DNA of 5,399 nt from Candidatus Limivicinus faecipullorum (lineage in GTDB: Bacteria > Bacillota > Clostridia > Oscillospirales > Oscillospiraceae): positions 1 to 5,399 of the forward strand of contig DVHY01000195.1 of the NCBI GenBank assembly GCA_018711755.1, in the 5' to 3' direction. Shown in pieces: positions 1-5,399 of the stretch. Each line of letters opens with the position of its first letter. Positions within the stretch are counted from its first letter, which is position 1. Both the position numbers and the translations under genes were made by a program. The notes under the pieces were generated by a model that was not told where the DNA came from, made no database searches, and was given only the letters and a program-made list of their open reading frames with translations.

Positions 1-1625
1 CCCCATATATAGGCCCGCCCATGGCGGCAATTGAGCTCCATAAGCCTGAAGATGTATCCCATTGTCAGCACCAGGAAGACTGTGCAGGGGAAATAGTGAT
101 ATTCAAAGGTGAGGCGGGAGACAAATATCCAAGGCACCAGCTGGGCCAGGTAGCCCAGAAGGATGAAAGCTGCCCTCTGGTCCCTGCGGCCTATGGCCAG
201 GTAGCCCAGGGCAAAAAGGCCGATGAAGCCGCCCCAGCAAAGGGCAGGGCTGACAAAGGCTCCGAAGCTGGAACGCATGCCATTCGGCAGGTACTGGAGG
301 TAGTAGAGTATGGGCCTTATGTCGAATATCCACTGATACCAGCGGGAGGAATAGGGGTGGGTGGCCTGGATGGTGGAGTGGTAGTTGAACATGTATTTCT
401 GGTTGTCCAGCACCATCTTCAGATAGTCCAGGCTGAAAACGGATATCCCGCCTCTGGCCTGGGCATAGGGGATATAGGACAGATAGTATATGGCACAGGG
501 CAGCAACACAAAGAAAATCAGGCAGAAACCGCAGTTTTTGAAAAAGGCCCGAATCCCCAGTCGGGCATTTCTGATCCAATACCATACCCATATCAGCGCC
601 AGGCCGGCCCCAGCATAGAGGCAGGTCCATTTGCTGGCAGCCCCCAAGCCGAAAAACAGTCCTGACAATGCCAGATATCTCAGCCTGTTCTCCGTAAAGA
701 AGAGGTACATGAACAGATACATCAGCAATATGAAGAAGACCGCATAGGTATCTATTGTGGCAATACGGGTCTGGACAAAATGCATGAAGTCTGCGGCAAA
801 GACCACTGTGCCCGCAGCGGGGGCGGTCCTGCCTCCAAAGAGCTTTTTCAGGAAGACATACATCAGCGGCAGCATCAGCACTCCGAAGAGAGTGCCGGAA
901 AAGCGCCAGCCGAAGGGCGTCATTCCGAATATCAGTATGCCCAGGGAGATTATCTCCTTGCCCAAAGGCGGATGGGTTATCTCATAGGGGTAGACGCCGT
1001 TGAGGTTTTCCCAGGCCGTGCGGGCATGGTATATCTCGTCAAAGTAGCTGGAGTTCATGAAAGTCTGTTCCGCGGGGCACAGCTCCTGCTCGTCTACAAG
1101 AGCCGTCTCGCTGCAGGAGACCGGGAGGATATTCCCCTGGCTGTCCCTGGCCACCAGCTCCCCCAGCCAAATGCCGCCGGTGGCGCTTATACGCAAAAAG
1201 CCGGCAGGAAGTCCTCCCTCCAGCTCCACCAGGTTCCACTTCAGCACTTCCCCGTGGGTCTGGCTGAAGCTGGTAAGAGGGCTGTAGTTCTCGCCGTCGG
1301 AGGAGTATTCAAAGCTGTATTCGCCTATGCCCACTCCACTGTACAGCATCAGCTCCCGGGCGCCGTCGCTCTCCAGTTCTATTATAACGCTGCGCTGCTC
1401 CATATTGGCAAAGGTCTCCGGCGCCTGGGTATCCCCCAGGTTCCAGAAAGCCACCGCGCCGTAAACAAGGCTGATGCAGGCCATAATGGCCGCATCCAAT
1501 CGGTCCAGCCGCCGTTTTTCTCCCCCGCCCAGAGCGCATTTTTGTAGGTCGGGCAGGCCCAGGTAGAAAATTATCAGCAGGATTGCCGCCAGAATGGGCA
1601 GCGAATATTTTGCGATTATATCCAT
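1..1625 (-). CDS. PMT/GT39-family membrane glycosyltransferase, C-terminus cut off by window edge
   Basis: I translated this frame by hand: it runs from ATG at 1625 to the left edge without a stop, giving 541 residues and an incomplete C-terminus. It resembles dolichyl/polyprenyl-phosphate-mannose protein mannosyltransferases, integral membrane enzymes that move a sugar from a lipid carrier to an acceptor on the outer face of the membrane. Visible family marks are the Asp-Glu pair in DEIYHARTAWE (D196, E197), HPPLGKE (218-224), RIATIDTY (287-294), ATHPYSSRWYQW (421-432) and FEYHYFP (507-513). Hydrophobic segments lie near 8-25, 45-62, 225-260, 268-282, 295-311, 316-331, 336-350, 362-382, 456-478, 486-503 and 513-526. 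Between the second segment and the Asp-Glu motif, residues about 70-175 are hydrophilic and resemble a discoidin (F5/8 type C) beta-sandwich. The start follows an in-frame TGA two codons upstream and gives a sensible first membrane segment, but no Shine-Dalgarno site is visible. The donor sugar and acceptor are unknown. Confidence 0.88.
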   Translation of the reverse strand, partial: MDIIAKYSLPILAAILLIIFYLGLPDLQKCALGGGEKRRLDRLDAAIMACISLVYGAVAFWNLGDTQAPETFANMEQRSVIIELESDGARELMLYSGVGIGEYSFEYSSDGENYSPLTSFSQTHGEVLKWNLVELEGGLPAGFLRISATGGIWLGELVARDSQGNILPVSCSETALVDEQELCPAEQTFMNSSYFDEIYHARTAWENLNGVYPYEITHPPLGKEIISLGILIFGMTPFGWRFSGTLFGVLMLPLMYVFLKKLFGGRTAPAAGTVVFAADFMHFVQTRIATIDTYAVFFILLMYLFMYLFFTENRLRYLALSGLFFGLGAASKWTCLYAGAGLALIWVWYWIRNARLGIRAFFKNCGFCLIFFVLLPCAIYYLSYIPYAQARGGISVFSLDYLKMVLDNQKYMFNYHSTIQATHPYSSRWYQWIFDIRPILYYLQYLPNGMRSSFGAFVSPALCWGGFIGLFALGYLAIGRRDQRAAFILLGYLAQLVPWIFVSRLTFEYHYFPCTVFLVLTMGYIFRLMELNCRHGRAYIW

Positions 1626-1643
1626 AGTTCAAAACAAGGGCAA
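1615..1643 (-). promoter_or_regulatory. Possible sigma-A-like promoter overlapping the glycosyltransferase start codon
   Basis: On the minus strand TTGCCC (1643-1638, four of six matches to TTGACA) is followed after exactly 17 bases by a perfect TATAAT (1620-1615). The -10 box falls on codons 2-4 of the glycosyltransferase frame. Transcription from here would therefore begin inside the frame, just downstream of the ATG at 1625, and could not use that ATG. The match may be chance, since ATA-rich codons readily create TATAAT. The absence of a ribosome binding site at this ATG is the only reason to take it seriously. Confidence 0.2.
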
Positions 1644-1672
1644 GCTGAGGGGCTGTTTTACGGCCCCTCAGC
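1631..1672 (-). terminator. Probable intrinsic terminator or attenuator after the phosphatase gene
   Basis: The arms GCTGAGGGGC (1644-1653) and GCCCCTCAGC (1663-1672) pair perfectly over 10 bp around a 9-base loop. Read on the minus strand, the hairpin begins 11 bases after the phosphatase stop codon and is followed by TTGCCCTTGTTTTG, a tail with many T residues but no uninterrupted tract. It probably ends or attenuates the dehydrogenase-glpK-phosphatase transcript before the glycosyltransferase. The plus-strand side (gctttctctttc) is also pyrimidine-rich, so it might work in both directions, although no plus-strand gene needs it. Confidence 0.55.
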
Positions 1673-1683
1673 CGCTTTCTCTT

Positions 1684-2481
1684 TCAGATTTCCTTCAGTA
1701 TCATGTGCAGCTCATGCACGTCGGCCAGCACATAGTCGGGCTTGCGTTCAGCGGCCTCCACCATGGCTTTGTCCGTCTCGCCGGAGAGCACCAGCACCGA
1801 TACGGAGCCGGCATTCTGGGCTACGGCGATATCCGTATAAAGCCTGTCTCCCACGGCGCAGATATGCTCGTTGGGTATTCCGGTCATTTTGGATATGACA
1901 TCGATCATGTTCCTGTTGGGCTTGCCGATGTAATTCGGTTCCCTGCCGGAGGAGGCAGTGAGCAGGGCGCAGATACTTCCGCAGTCCGGCAGCACCTCGT
2001 CTTCCGGCATGGGGCAGACCCAGTCGGGATTTGCAGCAATGAAAACGGCGCCCCGGCGCAGGAAATGGCAGGCCTTGTTCAGCTTTTCATACACCAGCTC
2101 AGTATCAAAGCCAACCACCACCACATCGGCGTTTTCCTCCACCAGCTGGATGCCGTAGCTCAAAAGCTCCCGTCGGAACGCCTGGGTACCTACCAGATAC
2201 ACCTTTGCTCCCGGATGGTTCTGATTGAGGTACATGCCGGTAGCCATTCCGGAGGTAAATACGTTTTCCGCCTCGCAGGGGAAGCCCAGGCCCTTGAGCC
2301 TTGTAATATAGTCTGTGCCTGCCCGTGACGAATTATTGGTCAGGTAGATATATTTCTTTCCCAGCCTTGGGAGATCCTCCATTAGCTGGATGGCTCCGTT
2401 ATAGACTTCATCCCCCAGATACAAGGTGCCGTCCATATCGAAGAGGAAAAGCTCCGTATTCTTAAGTTTGCTGTAGTCCAT
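1684..2481 (-). CDS. HAD-IIA family (NagD/AraL-like) phosphatase
   Basis: This 265-residue protein is a complete HAD-superfamily hydrolase of the IIA group, the usual length for NagD/AraL-type phosphatases. Motif I is FDMDGTLY, with nucleophile D15 and acid/base D17. Motif II is LTNNSS, with T48-N49-N50. Motif III is the Lys of GKPN (K187), and motif IV is GDRLYTDI (D212, D217) for magnesium. The substrate-selecting C2 cap lies between motifs II and III, about residues 75-180, including NPDWVCP (151-157). The protein has no signal peptide or membrane segment, so it is cytoplasmic. Its ATG lies 3 bases after the glpK TAG, with GAGGA (2496-2492) inside the end of glpK as a likely ribosome site, which suggests translational coupling. 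The family dephosphorylates sugar phosphates, nucleotides, phosphoglycolate or glycerol phosphate, and the exact substrate cannot be read from sequence. Position beside G1P dehydrogenase and glycerol kinase makes a glycerol phosphate or related triose substrate plausible by inference. Confidence 0.93.
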   Translation of the reverse strand: MDYSKLKNTELFLFDMDGTLYLGDEVYNGAIQLMEDLPRLGKKYIYLTNNSSRAGTDYITRLKGLGFPCEAENVFTSGMATGMYLNQNHPGAKVYLVGTQAFRRELLSYGIQLVEENADVVVVGFDTELVYEKLNKACHFLRRGAVFIAANPDWVCPMPEDEVLPDCGSICALLTASSGREPNYIGKPNRNMIDVISKMTGIPNEHICAVGDRLYTDIAVAQNAGSVSVLVLSGETDKAMVEAAERKPDYVLADVHELHMILKEI

Positions 2482-2484
2482 AAG

Positions 2485-3987
2485 CTATTTGTCCTCGTCT
2501 GCTTCTGCCCAGGCCAGAGCGCAGTTAACGGCTCTGTGCCAGCCTTTCAATCTTTCTATACGTTTAGGTTCTTCCATAGCCGGGGCAAAGATACGGTCTA
2601 TGGCCCAGTTGTTCCGGATATCGTCCAGGCTTTCCCAATAGCCCACAGCAAGGCCGGCCATATAGGCAGCCCCCAGGGCAGTGGTCTCTATGCACTTGGG
2701 GCGGTACACATCGCAGCCGATTATATCACTCTGAAACTGCATCAGGAAATCGTTGGCGCAGGCGCCGCCGTCCACCTTCAGTTCCCCGATCTTTATGCCG
2801 GAATCCCGCTCCATGGCTCTGGCAATGTCATAGGTCTGATAGGCCAGGGACTCCAAAGTGGCGCGCACCAGATGTGCACGTCCGAAGCCCCGGGTCAGGC
2901 CCACTACCACGCCTCTGGCTCGCTGGTTCCAGTAGGGTGCACCCAGGCCGGTGAAAGCCGGCACAACATATCCCCCCGCCGTATCTTCCACCCGCTGGGC
3001 ATATTCCTGGCTTTCCGCCGCATTGGATACAACTCCCAGTTCGTCTCTGAGCCACTGGACAGCTGCTCCGGCAACGAAGATGCTTCCCTCCAGCGCATAA
3101 ATCACCTTGTCCTCATAGCTCACGGCAATGGTACTCACCAGACCGTTTTTGCTCTCCACAGGCTTGTCCCCAGTATTCATCAGTAAGAAGCAGCCTGTGC
3201 CATAGGTGTTTTTCAGATCACCGGGGTTGAAGCAGCACTGGCCGAATAGGGCGCACTGCTGATCCCCGGCGGCTCCGGCAATGGGTATCTCTCCGCCGTA
3301 GAGTTCAAACTCGGTCTTCCCGTACACGCAGCTGGAGGGCTTTACCTCCGGCAGCATGCACTCGGGTATCTCCAGCATTTCCAGAAGCTCTTTATCCCAG
3401 CACAGGTCATGGATATTATAAAGCATGGTGCGGCTGGCGTTGGTGTGATCCGTGACGTGTACCCTGCCTGCGGTAAGTTTCCAGATGAGCCAGGTATCTA
3501 TAGTGCCGAAAAGAAGCTTGCCCGCCTGAGCCCGCTTCCTGGCCCCGGGTACATTGTCCAGCAGCCACTTTATTTTTGAGCCGGAGAAATAGGCATCCGG
3601 CACAAGGCCGGTTTTCTGCCTTATCTTCTCGCCATATCCCTCGGCCACCAATTTGTCTATTATATCCGAAGTGCGGCGGCACTGCCACACAATGGCGTTG
3701 GCAATGGGTTCGCCGGTATCTTTATCCCAGATTACCGTAGTCTCTCTCTGGTTGGTAATGCCTATGGCGGCAATGTTGTCCGCGGTAACGCCCAGCTTTG
3801 ACATGGCCGCTCTGGACACTTCCAGGGTGACGTCCCAGATTTCCTCCGCATTGTGCTCAACCCAACCCGGCTTTGGGAAAATCTGCTTAAACTCCTTCTG
3901 TACACTGGCACAGATGTTCCCTGCCTTGTCGAAGAGGATGCAGCGGCTGCTGGTTGTCCCCTGATCCAAGGACATTATATATTGCAT
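2485..3987 (-). CDS. glpK: Glycerol kinase
   Basis: This 500-residue cytoplasmic FGGY-family kinase phosphorylates glycerol with ATP to sn-glycerol-3-phosphate, and its length is normal for GlpK. It opens with MSLDQGTTSSR (5-15), the N-terminal phosphate-binding motif. Glycerol-contacting residues by analogy with the E. coli enzyme are W101, R81-E82 (in TNQRETT), Y133 and D242-Q243 (in GAAGDQQ). The nucleotide-site stretch TYGTGCF (261-267) and the second FGGY signature with DGGACAND (406-413) are intact. The start at 3987 is preferred because AGGAAG (3998-3993) lies 5 bases upstream and GlpK proteins begin this way. A GTG at 4050 would add 21 residues unlike the family. In Gram-positive GlpK proteins that are activated by the PTS, a His precedes the FYG sequence; the matching position here appears to be E229 (EFELYGGEIPIAG), so HPr-dependent control seems absent. 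The gene follows the G1P dehydrogenase by 78 bases and precedes the phosphatase gene by 3. Confidence 0.98.
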   Translation of the reverse strand: MQYIMSLDQGTTSSRCILFDKAGNICASVQKEFKQIFPKPGWVEHNAEEIWDVTLEVSRAAMSKLGVTADNIAAIGITNQRETTVIWDKDTGEPIANAIVWQCRRTSDIIDKLVAEGYGEKIRQKTGLVPDAYFSGSKIKWLLDNVPGARKRAQAGKLLFGTIDTWLIWKLTAGRVHVTDHTNASRTMLYNIHDLCWDKELLEMLEIPECMLPEVKPSSCVYGKTEFELYGGEIPIAGAAGDQQCALFGQCCFNPGDLKNTYGTGCFLLMNTGDKPVESKNGLVSTIAVSYEDKVIYALEGSIFVAGAAVQWLRDELGVVSNAAESQEYAQRVEDTAGGYVVPAFTGLGAPYWNQRARGVVVGLTRGFGRAHLVRATLESLAYQTYDIARAMERDSGIKIGELKVDGGACANDFLMQFQSDIIGCDVYRPKCIETTALGAAYMAGLAVGYWESLDDIRNNWAIDRIFAPAMEEPKRIERLKGWHRAVNCALAWAEADEDK

Positions 3988-3992
3988 AGCTT

Positions 3993-3998
3993 CTTCCT
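3993..3998 (-). promoter_or_regulatory. Ribosome binding site of glpK (decides the start)
   Basis: AGGAAG on the minus strand sits 5 bases before the ATG at 3987, within a purine-rich run GGAAAGGAAGAAG. This supports 3987 rather than the upstream in-frame GTG at 4050, which lies in the stem of a small hairpin and has no comparable site at the usual distance. Confidence 0.8.
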
Positions 3999-4029
3999 TT
4001 CCGTCAGATTTCTGCCGCAATTTCAATGC

Positions 4030-4050
4030 GTGGAGGCAGCAGAGCTCCAC
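4030..4050 (-). other. Small hairpin in the dehydrogenase-glpK gap
   Basis: GTGGAG (4030-4035) pairs with CTCCAC (4045-4050) around a 9-base loop. No T tract follows on the minus strand, so it is a poor terminator. It begins 15 bases after the dehydrogenase stop and ends 42 bases before the glpK ATG. It might act as an RNA processing or stability element that lets the two genes be expressed at different levels, or it may be chance. Confidence 0.3.
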
Positions 4051-4065
4051 CTAGTCAGTCCTCTA

Positions 4066-5304
4066 TTATTCAGCAATAAGCCGGCGCATACGGTTAAAGG
4101 TAAGGCGGTTGCGAATAGCGGCAGAAATATCCAGAGCATCGTGCTTCATGGACTCGTCTATACCCAGCTCACTAAGGCTGTGTTTTGCTCCGATGGCCTT
4201 GAAAAGCTCCGTGAGCTCCTCCGCGCTGGGTATGGCGGCAATAATGTCCCTGATCTCCTGCCAGTGCTCCTGTATCTTGTGCTCGTCAAATCCGGCCAGC
4301 ACATCGTTTTCGCATTCCTTGAAGATACCGTCGGCCAGATCGCCGAAGATGTCCCGCACCCAGGCCTCATCCAGGGGCCGGAAGGGCTTGACTTCTATGG
4401 TCTCCTTCTGAGCCAGGCGGTGATATTCCTCAGCGCAGATTATTGTACCTACTCCCACGCACTCGCCGTGCATACCGTGGGCATTTTCAAATCCCTTGGG
4501 CTTCATCTCCACCAGATGGGCAATGAGATGCTCGGCGCCGGAGGCGGCACGGGAGTGATTGAGTATCTGCATGGTCAGGCCGGAGAGCATCTGGGCGTAG
4601 GCCATGGCCTCAAAGTCGTCAGGCTTCCCATCCCTCATATCCTGGGCGCACTTGGCCATGGTATCCAGGGCCTCCTGAGCCATGTCGCACACCTTCTGGC
4701 AGAAGTACTCGCCGGAGACAAGATGGGCAATTTTCCAGTCGGCAATGGAGACATACTTGGAAAGAATGTCCTGCACACCGGAGACGGTGAGGAAATGGGG
4801 AGCGCCCTTGACAATGTTCAGGTCGCAGATAACGGCATCCGGGGCTATCATGGGGATGGACTTTTTCTGTCCGTCAATAATGATGGAGCAGATGTTGGCA
4901 GTAAAGCCGTCGGAGGACACCAGTGTGGGGATTGCCACGAAGGGTATACCCAGCTTATAGGCGCTGTAACGGCCAAAGTCCATAAGGGTCCCTGCGCCCA
5001 CGACAACAATAACATCGGGCTTGCGCTCCAGCTTGGTCATCATGTCCTCGATCATGCCCTTCTCGGAATGGAGTCCCTGGGCCTCCAGCACGATCTCCTG
5101 ATCGGCCTTCACATGCACCATGGTGGGCAGGTTATAGGTGTTGGTATCGTATATGACTGTGCGGAAGCCGGACAGCCCGCAATCATCCATATACTTGTCG
5201 AAGTTGTCTAATGCGCCGTATTCGCAGACCACCAGCTTTGTGCGCAGCTCATGCACCCGGCCACAGTCGCACTGGCCGACATATTTTGAAGTATCCAGAA
5301 TCAT
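4066..5304 (-). CDS. egsA: sn-Glycerol-1-phosphate dehydrogenase, AraM/EgsA type
   Basis: This 412-residue cytoplasmic protein belongs to the iron-containing-alcohol-dehydrogenase/dehydroquinate-synthase fold, in the G1P dehydrogenase branch. The family reversibly reduces dihydroxyacetone phosphate to sn-glycerol-1-phosphate with NAD(P)H and a bound metal (zinc in archaea, nickel reported for B. subtilis AraM). The nucleotide-binding stretch VVVGAGTLMDFGRY (100-113) is followed by PFVAIPT (121-127) and SSDGFTAN (130-137), the AraM-like order. Likely metal ligands are D179 (GVQDILSKY), H259 (SGAEHL) and H279 (HGECVGVG), all present. The N-terminus carries CDCGRVHE (12-19), a Cys-x-Cys-Gly element of unknown role. 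It is slightly longer than the roughly 394-residue B. subtilis protein. The ATG at 5304 is chosen for the AGGAGG site 8 bases upstream. It appears to be the first gene of a unit with glpK and a HAD-IIA phosphatase gene. A glycerol dehydrogenase is the main alternative, but the SSDG and AraM-like motifs argue against it. Confidence 0.9.
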   Translation of the reverse strand: MILDTSKYVGQCDCGRVHELRTKLVVCEYGALDNFDKYMDDCGLSGFRTVIYDTNTYNLPTMVHVKADQEIVLEAQGLHSEKGMIEDMMTKLERKPDVIVVVGAGTLMDFGRYSAYKLGIPFVAIPTLVSSDGFTANICSIIIDGQKKSIPMIAPDAVICDLNIVKGAPHFLTVSGVQDILSKYVSIADWKIAHLVSGEYFCQKVCDMAQEALDTMAKCAQDMRDGKPDDFEAMAYAQMLSGLTMQILNHSRAASGAEHLIAHLVEMKPKGFENAHGMHGECVGVGTIICAEEYHRLAQKETIEVKPFRPLDEAWVRDIFGDLADGIFKECENDVLAGFDEHKIQEHWQEIRDIIAAIPSAEELTELFKAIGAKHSLSELGIDESMKHDALDISAAIRNRLTFNRMRRLIAE

Positions 5305-5312
5305 GGGAAATC

Positions 5313-5318
5313 CCTCCT
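5313..5318 (-). promoter_or_regulatory. Strong ribosome binding site of the G1P dehydrogenase
   Basis: A perfect AGGAGG on the minus strand lies 8 bases before the ATG at 5304, within CAGGAGGGA. It fixes this start and suggests efficient translation of the first gene of the unit. Confidence 0.9.
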
Positions 5319-5391
5319 GAAAATAATTATTACCTATCTCCTAAATCGCCGGAATCGAATGGAGACAGGCCTTAATACAAAATCTGTAAAC

Positions 5392-5397
5392 ATTATA
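5392..5397 (-). promoter_or_regulatory. Possible -10 box upstream of the G1P dehydrogenase
   Basis: A perfect TATAAT occurs on the minus strand at 5397-5392, within TATATAATG. It would place a transcript start near 5385 and leave an untranslated leader of about 80 bases. Any -35 box would lie beyond the right edge, so the promoter cannot be confirmed. The leader holds AT-rich stretches and TACA-GATTT-TGTA (5388-5376), a 4-bp inverted repeat too short to call an operator. I see no riboswitch or antiterminator structure in it. Confidence 0.3.
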
Positions 5398-5399
5398 TA

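Noticed and set aside
21..665. Open frames on both strands at the left end (plus 21-665, minus 103-630)
   Set aside because: Both are shadows of the glycosyltransferase frame, which reads without interruption through the same bases and shows membrane segments and PMT motifs.
780..1547. Plus-strand open frame of 255 codons opposite the glycosyltransferase
   Set aside because: It is antisense to the hydrophobic segments and insert of the PMT-type protein, and its product is low in recognisable motifs.
1594..2328. Plus-strand open frame of 244 codons opposite the phosphatase gene
   Set aside because: The minus-strand frame here has all four HAD motifs. The plus-strand product shows no domain and overlaps the hairpin at its start.
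3988..4050. N-terminal extension of GlpK from the GTG at 4050
   Set aside because: The 21 added residues do not look like GlpK, the GTG lies in a hairpin stem, and the ATG at 3987 has a good ribosome site and matches the family's usual start.
3853..5211. Long plus-strand open frame (452 codons) opposite the dehydrogenase and the start of glpK
   Set aside because: It lies antisense to two genes with intact catalytic motifs. Its translation has no recognisable domain and crosses the gene boundary. It is best explained by codon composition leaving the opposite strand open.
5319..5345. Second promoter candidate (TAATAAT near 5340) in the dehydrogenase leader
   Set aside because: A transcript starting there would begin almost on top of the ribosome site, and no acceptable -35 box occurs at the right distance.
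5305..5399. Riboswitch, glpP-type antiterminator or catabolite-repression operator in the leader
   Set aside because: I found no long paired stems, no terminator/antiterminator alternatives and no good match to a cre-type palindrome.

Overview
All supported genes in this window are on the minus strand and are read from the right end towards the left. In transcription order they are: an sn-glycerol-1-phosphate dehydrogenase of the AraM/EgsA type (5304-4066), glycerol kinase GlpK (3987-2485), a HAD-IIA (NagD/AraL-like) phosphatase (2481-1684), and a polytopic protein O-mannosyltransferase-type (GT39/PMT) glycosyltransferase that starts at 1625 and runs off the left edge. Base composition is moderately GC-rich by eye, ATA isoleucine codons are frequent, and Shine-Dalgarno sites are strong. 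Together with the AraM-type dehydrogenase, this points to a Bacillota/Clostridia-like anaerobe, but nothing here fixes the genus.

Layout. 5399-5305 is a short AT-rich leader with a TATAAT box at the very edge and a strong AGGAGG site in front of the dehydrogenase. A 78-base gap holding a small hairpin without a T tract separates the dehydrogenase from glpK. glpK and the phosphatase gene are only 3 bases apart and are probably translationally coupled. A perfect 10-bp GC-rich hairpin with a moderately T-rich tail lies between the phosphatase gene and the glycosyltransferase. It probably ends, or attenuates, the three-gene unit. The glycosyltransferase start has no visible Shine-Dalgarno site.

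How the genes may work together. The dehydrogenase interconverts dihydroxyacetone phosphate and sn-glycerol-1-phosphate (G1P), GlpK makes sn-glycerol-3-phosphate (G3P) from glycerol, and the HAD-IIA enzyme is a small-molecule phosphatase of unknown substrate. The simplest joint hypothesis is a route DHAP -> G1P -> glycerol -> G3P, in which the phosphatase joins the two stereochemical series. This is inferred from gene order; it is reminiscent of the neighbouring araL (HAD-IIA phosphatase) and araM (G1P dehydrogenase) genes of the Bacillus subtilis arabinose operon, here with glpK between them. The glycosyltransferase is probably a separate unit. It carries a predicted extracytoplasmic beta-sandwich insert before its catalytic Asp-Glu motif.

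I found no RNA genes, mobile elements, CRISPR arrays or convincing plus-strand genes. Apart from the unusual gene grouping, this looks like ordinary chromosomal metabolism.
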